A DNA stretch of 20,503 bases. It comes from an uncultured Candidatus Saccharibacteria bacterium (GTDB lineage: Bacteria > Patescibacteriota > Saccharimonadia > Saccharimonadales > Saccharimonadaceae). Made by a program: the position numbers and the translations under genes. Under the pieces are notes generated by a model. It did not search any database, was not told the DNA's origin, and was given only the letters and a program-made list of their open reading frames with translations. Position 1 is the stretch's first letter; every line of letters begins with the position of its first letter. This document shows, piece by piece, positions 1-7,312 of the stretch. Location: assembly GCA_938041005.1 (NCBI GenBank), contig CALHZJ010000068.1:1-20503 (forward strand). Direction: 5' to 3'.

Positions 1-726
1 ATCCTTCTCAGTAAGGTATTGGAAACTCCTGGAGCGCGACATTTCTTGGAAACTCACCCGACTCTGGTTATCGATCATCACACAGCCGAATCGACGCTCA
101 GCTTTGATCATATTATGTTATCAGAAACCGTCGTGGCGACCGGGGAATTGCTATATAAACTGTTCAAGCATTCCGACTGGAAGATAAATCCTCAGGCGGC
201 CGAAGATTTATTGATAGCTATTATGAGCGATAGCCTGGGACTTACTACGCAGAACACTACGGCTCAGACTTTTCATACGGCGGGAGAACTTACAGAACTG
301 GGCGCTTCCAACGCGGAAATCGAAGAGCGACGACGCGAATTTATGAAAAAATCGCCAGAAATTTTGGCGTACAAGGGGAAATTGATCGAGCGAATCGAAT
401 ATTTATTAGACGGACAATTAGCGCTGGTGCATGTGCCATTTGAGGAAATCCAAACCTACAGCGACGCTTATAATCCTGGTGCGCTGATTGGCGATGAATT
501 GAGGCTGGTTGAAGGCGTGGCGCTTAGTTGTGTTATTAAAACTTACCCTGATGGCAAATTGACTGCGCGCTTACGGGGTAATTTACCAATCGCCGATACC
601 GTGGCTGGATACTTCGGTGGCGGCGGTCATCCGTATGCGGCAGGATTCCGCATATATGAAAGCTATGATGAAATCGTACGGGAATTAGTTACAGCGACGG
701 ATCAGGCTCTACAAACAGAATATTGA
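1..726 (+). CDS. nrnA: DHH/DHHA1 family phosphoesterase, NrnA-like (5' end outside window)
   Basis: The reading frame is open from base 1, so the gene starts upstream; about 241 C-terminal residues are present. The product resembles NrnA-type enzymes, Mn-dependent cytoplasmic phosphodiesterases that degrade nano-RNAs and often dephosphorylate pAp. Seen in the sequence: the metal-binding motif VIDHH soon after the window start, a helical linker, and a C-terminal DHHA1 substrate-binding domain with the glycine-rich motif GGGGHPYAAGF near the end. A TTG at 19 is in frame but is not a credible start because the frame and the conserved fold continue upstream. The gene ends in TGA inside a small hairpin shared with the convergent gene. 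Family assignment is firm. Which activity dominates (oligoribonuclease, pAp phosphatase or c-di-AMP-linked hydrolysis) cannot be told from the sequence. Confidence 0.9.
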   Translation: MLLSKVLETPGARHFLETHPTLVIDHHTAESTLSFDHIMLSETVVATGELLYKLFKHSDWKINPQAAEDLLIAIMSDSLGLTTQNTTAQTFHTAGELTELGASNAEIEERRREFMKKSPEILAYKGKLIERIEYLLDGQLALVHVPFEEIQTYSDAYNPGALIGDELRLVEGVALSCVIKTYPDGKLTARLRGNLPIADTVAGYFGGGGHPYAAGFRIYESYDEIVRELVTATDQALQTEY

Positions 727-745
727 TCCACTACGCTATCAATAT
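720..745. terminator. Hairpin between convergent genes, possible bidirectional terminator
   Basis: ATATTGAT (720-727) pairs perfectly with ATCAATAT (738-745) around a 10-nt loop. The stem contains the stop codon of the upstream gene and the stop codon of the convergent minus-strand fragment. There is no T-run on either side, so termination activity is only a possibility. Confidence 0.3.
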
Positions 746-942
746 ATACCTCTCAGGCCTGCTCTATCTAGTTGCTCTATCAAATCATCATTCACATCAA
801 ATGCGCCCTCAGACCATAGGGGGCCGTTAACTTTTCTTCGTACCTTTTCTACTCGGTCCGATACACTAGGGCAACTAAACATTATTCTATCATTATGCGT
901 CAGATAATCCCGGAGAACTTTGCTTACGGCATAAGCTTGCAA
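739..942 (-). CDS. C-terminal fragment of a frameshifted metallopeptidase-like protein
   Basis: This minus-strand frame continues the 971-1549 gene after a +1 shift. Read from the shift point (about 975) it gives KSDQVNLRSELQAYAVS and then about 60 residues to a TGA at 739-741. The TTG at 942 is the only nearby start-like codon and has no convincing ribosome site, so independent translation is unlikely. The piece supplies a conserved-looking Glu (in SELQAY) 27 residues after the second His of the HExxH motif in the upstream frame. That is where a gluzincin-type third zinc ligand could lie. No function is recognised for the fragment alone. It is best read as the missing tail of its neighbour, from a real frameshift, a sequencing error in a C-run, or recoding. 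Confidence 0.5.
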   Translation of the reverse strand: MQAYAVSKVLRDYLTHNDRIMFSCPSVSDRVEKVRRKVNGPLWSEGAFDVNDDLIEQLDRAGLRGIY

Positions 943-970
943 TTCAGAACGGAGGTTTACTTGATCGGAT

Positions 971-1549
971 TTAGGGGTCTATTTCCAAAACTGGATTCGT
1001 GACACAATCATGCGCATGAGATGTCTCGTGAGCCAACAAAGAGACATTAACGCATGTCAGTCCGGACTGGGCCACACTAATAACAGGGCGAAGGTATACA
1101 TAAGTGTCCGTCCCGGCGTCCCTCCATTTGTAAAAATTAGTACTACAAAAACCACCAACATCTGTTCTTCCTATTTTTGTGGGCGGATAGATAGATACAT
1201 AAGTACATATTCTGGCGATACTTTCACTAGCAAAAGTATCGCTTATTCTATCTTTTTGCACTGGCATAAGAGATATCTGCCTTCCAGAAACAACAAACTC
1301 ATTACTCCCAATGAGCGGTATTATATTTTTATCTGGCCAGTCCGAGTCAGGATGGCTATCGCCCAACTCTTCGCCTTCAACATATTTCATAGGCTCCAGC
1401 ATTTGAGCCGTATTACATAAATCTAGAGCCAACTGCCCTAAGTCATTAATTACGCAAGGTTTTTCCAAAGCGGTGATTAGCCCCTCTTTCATGCGCTTCA
1501 AAGAGTCCAATGAAATAGGTCTGTCGTAACTAGACACAGGCGGATGCAT
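971..1549 (-). CDS. Putative HExxH zinc metallopeptidase, N-terminal part, frameshifted
   Basis: I do not recognise the family. Near the C-terminus of this frame lies LLAHETSHAHD, an HExxH zinc-binding and catalytic motif preceded by hydrophobic residues, as in zincins. The frame then stops at TAA (971-973) eight codons after the second aspartate-containing turn, while the next frame continues with protein-like sequence (739-942). The joint is GAC CCC TAA A; deleting one C gives GAC CCT AAA and a continuous protein of about 270 residues. I chose ATG 1549 because GGAGAA lies 9 nt upstream; ATG 1567 would add MGEVYF, which is really that ribosome site being translated. No signal peptide or membrane segment is seen. 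A 10-bp perfect hairpin lies inside the gene (1215-1242). Intact, programmed-shift or pseudogene status is unresolved. Confidence 0.55.
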   Translation of the reverse strand: MHPPVSSYDRPISLDSLKRMKEGLITALEKPCVINDLGQLALDLCNTAQMLEPMKYVEGEELGDSHPDSDWPDKNIIPLIGSNEFVVSGRQISLMPVQKDRISDTFASESIARICTYVSIYPPTKIGRTDVGGFCSTNFYKWRDAGTDTYVYLRPVISVAQSGLTCVNVSLLAHETSHAHDCVTNPVLEIDP

Positions 1550-1668
1550 AAAATACACTTCTCCCATAGGCTCTTTGTTGTGTGTTAAATAGTCTATTCT
1601 GTCAAACAGAAGGTCTTATCTGGCGACATAGCTACAACGTCTTAAACCCTGATAGGACTAGGTTAGAG

Positions 1669-1697
1669 TTGACTTTTTAATATAAGTGTGGTATAAA
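1669..1697 (+). promoter_or_regulatory. Consensus-like promoter for the 1750 gene
   Basis: TTGACT at 1669-1674 and TATAAA at 1692-1697 are separated by exactly 17 bases, close to the sigma-70 consensus. Transcription should begin near 1704, leaving a short leader before the orphan gene. Confidence 0.65.
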
Positions 1698-1749
1698 TAA
1701 CACCAGCTTTTGTTGACAAATTGAATAAATCCTTGTCCGAAAGCGCACT

Positions 1750-2529
1750 TTGACAGACAGTTATATACAAGGTGAGTTTTTATTCCTCTTACAAAAAATA
1801 GAGAAGAGGCGTGAAATCTCGCCTTGTGACAAAACGTCGCTTGACACCATCCAGGGGCGAGAAGACAGGAAAGAGACCGTGAAAGATAATGGCACTCTGA
1901 AAATTGATGGAAAGAGCCTCTCTTTCAAAGAGGGCGACATCAAGCTCTTCAGAAAACTGAAGAATTCCATCAAGGAAGTCGAGAGGACGCTTCGGGAATC
2001 TGGTAAAATTCCAGACTCGAAGAGGAAAGAGTTCATTGCCAATATGACCGAGGGGTATCTTTCGGTCATGCTTGTCCTCCATGATATCCTGACGTCGTCA
2101 CTTGACGTCAGATATCACTCTGTTAGCAGAATGACACTTGCTTCGTATTCGGCGACACGCAATCTCCTTGACGCATTTCTTGCGGCAGGAGCTGCAGCCA
2201 GGACTCAGTCCTGGCTGGCTTGGGAGATCATGACACAGTACAATTGTCTTGCGTCGTGCCACACCAAGTTGTTGAAGCGGCTAAACGGCGCAACCATCTC
2301 TGCCTTGAAAAAGGCAGTGTGCGCCTTGGAAGAACAGAGGAAGGGAGTGAAAGATCTCGGAGATTATCTTGTCGAGGTCGCTGTACCTTCGCTACAGATG
2401 GAGGAAAGCATCTGTACCTTACTCGACGATTCCGGCTTTCTTCAACTGGAAGAGTATCAAATCTCCCAGCTACACAATCTGCTCGGAAGGGTTAAAACCC
2501 TCCTAGAGTGGAAGCGTTCTCAGGATTAA
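1750..2529 (+). CDS. Orphan hypothetical protein in a hairpin-dense gene
   Basis: No family is recognised. The 259-residue product is rich in Lys, Glu, Leu and Ser, probably mostly helical, with no signal peptide or membrane segment. The middle (about residues 98-165) is more hydrophobic, with a small alanine-rich stretch. The start is uncertain. TTG 1750 lies within one arm of an inverted repeat and lacks a ribosome site. GTG 1879 has AGGA 8 nt upstream and would give 216 residues. Codon choice (many AGG, CTT, GTC and TCG) and higher GC differ from cysS downstream, suggesting foreign origin. The coding strand carries at least eight perfect or near-perfect stems of 5-13 bp between 1918 and 2501, absent from neighbouring genes. 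A strong promoter lies upstream, and 11-bp inverted repeats bracket the gene. A role as cargo of a small mobile unit is inference. Confidence 0.6.
   Translation: MTDSYIQGEFLFLLQKIEKRREISPCDKTSLDTIQGREDRKETVKDNGTLKIDGKSLSFKEGDIKLFRKLKNSIKEVERTLRESGKIPDSKRKEFIANMTEGYLSVMLVLHDILTSSLDVRYHSVSRMTLASYSATRNLLDAFLAAGAAARTQSWLAWEIMTQYNCLASCHTKLLKRLNGATISALKKAVCALEEQRKGVKDLGDYLVEVAVPSLQMEESICTLLDDSGFLQLEEYQISQLHNLLGRVKTLLEWKRSQD
1751..1761 (+). repeat. Left inverted repeat bracketing the orphan gene
   Basis: TGACAGACAGT at 1751-1761 is the exact reverse complement of 2570-2580. Beyond the 11-bp core both arms reach TACAA after 4-5 AT-rich bases. No clear target-site duplication is visible outside the repeats. 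Confidence 0.5.
1918..2501 (+). repeat. Series of hairpins inside the orphan gene
   Basis: Stems seen by eye: 1918-1924/1928-1934 (7 bp, one G-U); 1946-1952/1957-1963 (7 bp, AAAA loop); 1999-2003/2011-2015 extended by 1990-1994/2018-2022; 2044-2051/2062-2069 (8 bp); 2083-2096/2104-2116 (13 bp with one bulged C); 2195-2204/2208-2217 (10 bp, 3-nt loop); 2300-2306/2311-2317 (7 bp, GAAA loop); 2393-2400/2409-2416 (8 bp); 2488-2492/2497-2501 (5 bp). All lie in the coding strand of the 1750-2529 gene. Confidence 0.6.
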
Positions 2530-2569
2530 TCTTCCGACAGGGGAAATGATAGGCGGCGTTTGTAATAAT

Positions 2570-2580
2570 ACTGTCTGTCA
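2570..2580 (-). repeat. Right inverted repeat bracketing the orphan gene
   Basis: ACTGTCTGTCA at 2570-2580 is the exact reverse complement of 1751-1761. It sits 40 bp after the orphan gene's stop codon and 50 bp before the cysS promoter. Confidence 0.5.
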
Positions 2581-2630
2581 TTTCTTCCTTGAAATTATTA
2601 AGTCCCATTAGGGCTATTTTTATGTCAATT

Positions 2631-2659
2631 TTGAAAAACCAGCCAGAGTGCCGTACAAT
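2631..2659 (+). promoter_or_regulatory. cysS promoter giving a leaderless mRNA
   Basis: TTGAAA (2631-2636), a 17-base spacer and TACAAT (2654-2659) form a good sigma-70 promoter. Only 7 bases separate the -10 from ATG 2667, so the transcript should start at or next to the A of the start codon. Confidence 0.7.
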
Positions 2660-2666
2660 AGAACTA

Positions 2667-4100
2667 ATGATAAAACTCTATAACACGCTCACTAGACGAA
2701 AAGATGAACTGAAACCGCTTCACGGAGAGATGGTCAAGTTTTACACCTGTGGTCTAACAGTTTATTCGCAACCACACATCGGCAACTGGGTCGGCTATAT
2801 TTACTGGGATGTGTTGGTGCGGCTGCTACGCTGGCAAGACATTCCCGTTATTCGAACGCAAAACATCACCGACGTTGGACATTTGACCAGCGATGACGAT
2901 AACGGCGAGGACAAAATGGAAAAAGGTGCGCGCCGTGAAGGGAAAACTGCCTGGGATGTGGCAGAAAGATATATTTCCATAGCCAATCACGAGGCTTACG
3001 ACGTGCTGAAATTGATAAAACCAGATTACTTGGTGCGGGCGACGGATTATATTCAGCAGCAGATTGACTTCGCAAAAGGACTGGACGAAAAAGGATTTTT
3101 ATATAAAATCGACGGCGACGGCATGTATTTTGATACGTCGCTTTTGAAGGATTACGGTAAATTAGCGCGGCTGGACGTGGCGGGCCTGGAAGCTGGCGCC
3201 AGAGTAAGCGTCGAAGGGAAACGCAATATTACTGACTTCGCCGTCTGGAAGTTTTCGCCAAAAGACGCCAAGCGCGACATGGAATGGGATAGTCCGTGGG
3301 GAGTCGGTTTTCCTGGCTGGCATCTGGAATGTTCGACAATTGCCCATGAAACACTTGGGGATTCTATTGATATCCACGCAGGTGGGATTGATCATATTCC
3401 AGTTCATCACACGAATGAAATTGCCCAGAGCGAGAGTTTGACTGGAAAACAATTTTCTCAAATTTGGCTACATAATAATCACATAAAAGTTGACGGCCGA
3501 AAGATGAGTAAATCTCTGGGAAATATTATTACGCTGGAAGATATTATTTCGCGAGGGTTTAGTCCGATAGCGTTTAAGCTGGCGATTCTCAGTAAGCATT
3601 ATCAAACGGAGGGCAATTTTACCTGGGAAATCCTGGAAGCAGCGCAGGCACGATTGAATCATTGGCGGGATTACGCGGTTCTGAAACATCAGACTCACGA
3701 CACGCTGGAAGATGACGATGATAAGGACGAGCAGGACGATTCGGTTTCGTTGCTAGCGGGACGTCAGGCGCTGGTCGAGAAATTGAACGATGATTTGGAT
3801 ACTCCAGGCGCACTAGCGTTGATTGATGAAGTATTTTCACAGTTAGATCACACACCGCTCGATAAGATTCATCGACAGAGTTTAGTGCAGTTTATTGATG
3901 AGATTGACGAGATTTTAGGACTGGATTTGGCTGAGTCTACGCCTGATATTACTGACGATTTGAAGAGGTTGATTATCCAGCGACGTCAAGCACGCGCAGA
4001 GAAAAATTGGGAAGAATCCGACAGAATTCGTGATGAACTTCTTCAGGCTGGCGTTGCCGTTCGCGACACTCCAAGTGGCAGCATCTGGACACGGAAATAG
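2667..4100 (+). CDS. cysS: Cysteinyl-tRNA synthetase
   Basis: This cytoplasmic class I aminoacyl-tRNA synthetase charges tRNA-Cys with cysteine using ATP. The 477-residue length is normal. Visible signatures are the zinc ligand Cys28 in FYTCGLTVYS, the HIGH-type motif PHIGN at 35-39, the second zinc Cys in WHLECST, HHTNE supplying the remaining His and Glu zinc ligands, and the KMSKS loop in DGRKMSKSLGN. A helical anticodon-binding domain follows. The frame is open upstream to ATG 2589 and ATG 2622, but ATG 2667 matches the conserved N-terminus (MIKLYNTL) and lies 7 nt after the -10 box, so the upstream codons belong to the promoter. It is monocistronic, with its own terminator. An acidic insert (DDDDKDEQDD) sits between the catalytic and C-terminal domains. 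Confidence 0.97.
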   Translation: MIKLYNTLTRRKDELKPLHGEMVKFYTCGLTVYSQPHIGNWVGYIYWDVLVRLLRWQDIPVIRTQNITDVGHLTSDDDNGEDKMEKGARREGKTAWDVAERYISIANHEAYDVLKLIKPDYLVRATDYIQQQIDFAKGLDEKGFLYKIDGDGMYFDTSLLKDYGKLARLDVAGLEAGARVSVEGKRNITDFAVWKFSPKDAKRDMEWDSPWGVGFPGWHLECSTIAHETLGDSIDIHAGGIDHIPVHHTNEIAQSESLTGKQFSQIWLHNNHIKVDGRKMSKSLGNIITLEDIISRGFSPIAFKLAILSKHYQTEGNFTWEILEAAQARLNHWRDYAVLKHQTHDTLEDDDDKDEQDDSVSLLAGRQALVEKLNDDLDTPGALALIDEVFSQLDHTPLDKIHRQSLVQFIDEIDEILGLDLAESTPDITDDLKRLIIQRRQARAEKNWEESDRIRDELLQAGVAVRDTPSGSIWTRK

Positions 4101-4130
4101 CCCGATGGATTCAACGGGCTATAATTTTTT
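4099..4130 (+). terminator. Rho-independent terminator of cysS
   Basis: AGCCCG (4099-4104) pairs with CGGGCT (4115-4120) around a 10-nt loop, followed by ATAATTTTTT. It starts at the cysS stop codon and lies before the convergent membrane-protein gene. Confidence 0.75.
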
Positions 4131-4139
4131 CTACGTCAA

Positions 4140-5273
4140 TTAATCTTCGTTTTTCAATTTCTTAACTAATTTATTAAGAGGTTTTTCACTTTCAACGCGA
4201 TTAGACTTGGCTTGCTCTAAGTAATTGTCCAGCAAAACCTTCACGACGCCAGCGGCTGGAATAGCAACCAAACCGCCCAATAGACCGCCGACATATAAAC
4301 CAATTGTCACCGCAACCAAGACAGTCAGAGCCGACAATTCAACTTTCTTTGATTGGATAGAAGGAGAGACAAAGTTATTCTCAATCTGCTGGTAAATCAC
4401 GAAATAAATTGCGTAAATAACGCCCGCTGTCATATTGTTGAAGAATAATAGTAGCGATATCAACGCGCCAGCAATCGTTGCACCAAACATCGGAATTAGC
4501 GTCAACACAAACGTCGCCATAACGGTGAGCATTGCCAAATTGGAATTTATGACAGGGAATGTCAAGCTCAGCACAAACACCACGAAACCTGATAATATCG
4601 CATCGATTCCAGAAACCGTCAATTGTCCAGAAACATATCCCGTAATCACATTATACATTCGGCCAACCAGCTTCTTATGACGCTCCATTTTTTCTTCGTC
4701 GTTGTATAGTCCCCACAAACGCTTCACCCAAGTTGGACCCTCGAGAAGCATCAGGAATGACAGCACCAGCACCAAGAATAGCGAGCCTAAGAACGACGCC
4801 AAAGAACCAACGCTGGACAACAGATTCGTGCCGACGCTCGTAGCCCAAGACGAAGATTGCTGCTTAATGTTTTCCATCATCGAATCAACCTGTGGGCGCA
4901 AATTATTCTTATCAATAAAATCATTGACGCCACGCCACTGTGAGCTCGCTTGGTCAATTATATTCGGAATGCTCTCGACAAATTTGGCAGATTGCTGGAC
5001 AATTGGCGGAATAACAAACCAAACTACGCAACCCAAAAGCAGAACCAGCGTCGTATACGCCAGCGCCGTGCCACCCAACCGGCTTTTCCCGGGCAGCTTC
5101 TTAGCAATTGCTGCAACTGGACGATTCAACGCCAACGCCAAAAACAGGGAAATTCCCAATAAAACCAGCGCGTCCTTTGCGGAATAAATTGCCAAACCAG
5201 CCAGACCAAAGCCCATCACGACCAGCCAAAATCGCACAAATGTTTTCGTGTCTATCTCTATACGTACTTTCAT
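4140..5273 (-). CDS. AI-2E/PerM family membrane transporter
   Basis: This is a 377-residue polytopic membrane protein of the AI-2E transporter (PerM/YdiK-like) family. Members are variously linked to export of signalling molecules or Na+/H+ antiport, so the substrate here is unknown. The pattern is typical: two hydrophobic helices near residues 12-48, a third near 68-93, an extended soluble region of about 95-150, then five or so helices. The family-typical glycine-rich end GLYVGGLLGGLVAIPAAG precedes a charged C-terminal tail. The ATG lies 2 nt after the stop codon of the ABC permease and has no ribosome site, so it is probably translated by coupling as the third gene of the ABC operon. A TAAAGT 6 nt upstream of the ATG could be a weak -10 for a separate transcript. 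Confidence 0.9.
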   Translation of the reverse strand: MKVRIEIDTKTFVRFWLVVMGFGLAGLAIYSAKDALVLLGISLFLALALNRPVAAIAKKLPGKSRLGGTALAYTTLVLLLGCVVWFVIPPIVQQSAKFVESIPNIIDQASSQWRGVNDFIDKNNLRPQVDSMMENIKQQSSSWATSVGTNLLSSVGSLASFLGSLFLVLVLSFLMLLEGPTWVKRLWGLYNDEEKMERHKKLVGRMYNVITGYVSGQLTVSGIDAILSGFVVFVLSLTFPVINSNLAMLTVMATFVLTLIPMFGATIAGALISLLLFFNNMTAGVIYAIYFVIYQQIENNFVSPSIQSKKVELSALTVLVAVTIGLYVGGLLGGLVAIPAAGVVKVLLDNYLEQAKSNRVESEKPLNKLVKKLKNED

Positions 5274-5275
5274 AA

Positions 5276-6508
5276 TTAAACTTTACCAGCTTTTCGGCGT
5301 GTCCGCAATGCCGACAGAGATAATTTACTATCATAAGACATCGCGCCGTAGCGGAAAACGCGCACCGATAACCACATAACAAACACCGCTGTAGCGACCA
5401 AAATTGCCGTACCGAGCAAAGCTTCCCAAATTGGCAAATTGCCTATTGCGTTTCGTAACAACAATGGAATCGGCGCGGTGAATGGAAATAGCGACAAGAA
5501 CTTAACGAAGAAATAATCAGGGAAGGAAACGAACGCCGTGATTCCGTAAAATGGACCAATGAATAGCATAATTACAATTCCGAACCACTGACTGGCTTCT
5601 TTGGCGGTCGGCATCATCGCGCCCAAAGTCACCAACATTCCCGTAAATAGAGTGAAGCTGGCGGAGAAAATTATGATCGCCAGACCAATTCTCACAGGAT
5701 CAAACACGAGCGTGCTCAAGTCCAAGTTTGGCAATTGCAATTTCGAGCCAAACGCCAAATAACCTGCCAAAACTGGCAAAACAATCACCAAAATCTGAAT
5801 CAAAGCCAACACCATCAAAGACAAAATTTTACCCGTAATCAAAGTGTCGGTTTTAACGGTCGTAAGCAGCATTTCCACCGTGCGATTTTCTTTTTCCTCG
5901 GTGGTGCTAATGAGCATTTGATTGCCAAAAATACTGATGAGAATGAACAAAATAGCCAAAAACATTCCCGGCACAATCATCTCATTAATGCCGCCGTGCT
6001 CTTTTCCGTCCAGATATGTGGTTGATGACAATTGGACTTTGTCGCGTAAAATCGCAACTTGCGCTGGACTGATGTCGCTTGCTACTGATTGATTCAACAA
6101 ACTCTGCGCCACCGCGCTGTATTTTCCGTTTTGGAATAGCCCAACATCTTTACCGTAAACTTCAACCTTTTGCTTACTCAAATCCTTTGGAAAATAAATA
6201 TACGCATCAACCTTATTATTTTTTACGTCATCAATTCCAGATTCTTTCGATTTGGCAGTTTTGGCTTTAATTGCCGCCAGCAATTCTGGCTTCACCAACT
6301 TCGAATCGTCCGTGACTTCCAGCGAAAATTCTTGCTTTTCCAGATTTTTTGACGCTTCAATAGTCGTGCTTTGCGACCAAAACATAATGCCATACAGCAC
6401 GCCAATCAACAAAGGAAACCCTAAAGCCGTCAACCAAAACGTCGGCTTCTTCAGTGTTCTAAGCGTTTCAAATTTGAAAACCGTCCCCAAATTATGCATT
6501 TTACTCAT
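5276..6508 (-). CDS. ABC-2 type exporter permease, NatB-like
   Basis: This is the membrane subunit of an ABC-2 family exporter that pairs with the ATPase encoded just upstream. The 410-residue protein has one N-terminal helix (about 22-45), a large extracytoplasmic domain (about 46-175), then five or six helices between about 180 and 390, as in NatB/YhaP-type permeases. The segment with TTEEKENRTVEMLLTT is characteristic of this family. The start overlaps the ATPase stop by 8 nt, with AAGGAG 7 nt before the ATG, so the two are translationally linked. The substrate is unknown; relatives export Na+, drugs or antimicrobial peptides. A neighbouring divergent two-component system could control it, an inference from position. 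Confidence 0.9.
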   Translation of the reverse strand: MSKMHNLGTVFKFETLRTLKKPTFWLTALGFPLLIGVLYGIMFWSQSTTIEASKNLEKQEFSLEVTDDSKLVKPELLAAIKAKTAKSKESGIDDVKNNKVDAYIYFPKDLSKQKVEVYGKDVGLFQNGKYSAVAQSLLNQSVASDISPAQVAILRDKVQLSSTTYLDGKEHGGINEMIVPGMFLAILFILISIFGNQMLISTTEEKENRTVEMLLTTVKTDTLITGKILSLMVLALIQILVIVLPVLAGYLAFGSKLQLPNLDLSTLVFDPVRIGLAIIIFSASFTLFTGMLVTLGAMMPTAKEASQWFGIVIMLFIGPFYGITAFVSFPDYFFVKFLSLFPFTAPIPLLLRNAIGNLPIWEALLGTAILVATAVFVMWLSVRVFRYGAMSYDSKLSLSALRTRRKAGKV

Positions 6509-7250
6509 CGCTCAACTCCTTCGCTTCGCCGCCGTAAACTTGTACGAAAATGTCGTCCATTGACGCGCCGCCAAATTGTTTTTTCACTTCTTCCAATGTT
6601 CCATATGCCGCCGCTTGACCGTCCTTCAATAAAATCAAGCGATCGCACAATCTTTCAACTTCCTCCATCTGGTGCGTAACGTAAATAATTGTCGCGCCAG
6701 CTTTTCGCTGCTCCTCAATTATATTCATCAACAAACGGCGATTCACCGGATCAAAACCTTTGGCCGGCTCGTCCATAATCAGCAGTTCTGGATCGCCCAT
6801 AATTGTCACGCCAAGTTGAATCTTCTGCTGCTGTCCGCCAGACAATTTGTCGAGTCGAATATTAGCATTGTCACTCAAATTGACGCGCTCCAAAAACTTC
6901 AGAGAAAAATCCTTAGCTTCTTTGCGACTCAAGCCCTTCAATTGACCAAAGTAAAGCATCACGTCCAGAACTTTTTCTTTTTTATACAAACCGCGTTCCT
7001 CAGGAAGATATCCGAGGCGAATCTGACTATCCACCGAATATGGCTTGCCGTTTATCAATAAATCGCCCGCGGTCGGCTGATATAACCCCAACAGTGCACG
7101 CAACGTCGTAGTTTTTCCCGAGCCATTACTTCCCAAAAAACCAAAAACTTCGCCGCGAAAAACGTCGAAACTCAGATCTTTAATAACAGTTTTATCGCCG
7201 AAACTCATCTTAAAATGACGAATCTCAACCATTTTTTTATTATCTAGCAT
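6501..7250 (-). CDS. ABC transporter ATP-binding protein, NatA-like
   Basis: This is the cytoplasmic ATPase subunit powering the adjacent permease. All catalytic motifs are intact: Walker A GSNGSGKTTT (about 40-49), Q-loop replaced by the GYLPEERGLY form typical of the NatA/DrrA group, signature LSGGQQQ (136-142), Walker B LLIMDEP (156-162), D-loop and switch His193 (YVTHQ). The length of 249 residues is normal for the group. The start is ATG 7250, with a strong AGGAGG only 3 nt upstream; ATG 7232 is an alternative. It is first in a three-gene minus-strand operon (ATPase, permease, AI-2E-type protein). Its promoter is back-to-back with that of the response regulator. Confidence 0.95.
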   Translation of the reverse strand: MLDNKKMVEIRHFKMSFGDKTVIKDLSFDVFRGEVFGFLGSNGSGKTTTLRALLGLYQPTAGDLLINGKPYSVDSQIRLGYLPEERGLYKKEKVLDVMLYFGQLKGLSRKEAKDFSLKFLERVNLSDNANIRLDKLSGGQQQKIQLGVTIMGDPELLIMDEPAKGFDPVNRRLLMNIIEEQRKAGATIIYVTHQMEEVERLCDRLILLKDGQAAAYGTLEEVKKQFGGASMDDIFVQVYGGEAKELSDE

Positions 7251-7273
7251 ACGCCTCCTTTTCTTTAAATAAA

Positions 7274-7279
7274 ATTATA
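7274..7279 (-). promoter_or_regulatory. -10 box of the ABC operon
   Basis: On the minus strand TATAAT (7279-7274) lies 23 bases before ATG 7250, with AAGGAGG at 7260-7254 in the leader. The -35 region is poor, which would fit an activated promoter. Confidence 0.5.
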
Positions 7280-7300
7280 ACACTTAGTACGGGAAAAAGA

Positions 7301-7306
7301 TATAAT
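7301..7306 (+). promoter_or_regulatory. -10 box of the response regulator, leaderless
   Basis: A perfect TATAAT ends 6 bases before ATG 7313. No good -35 is seen at 17 bases. The box is back-to-back with the minus-strand TATAAT at 7274-7279, so one regulator bound between them could control both directions. Confidence 0.6.
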
Positions 7307-7312
7307 ATAAAT

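Noticed and set aside
1010..1420. Plus-strand frame of 136 codons
   Set aside because: It is the antisense of the HExxH gene, has no ribosome site or promoter, and its residues look random.
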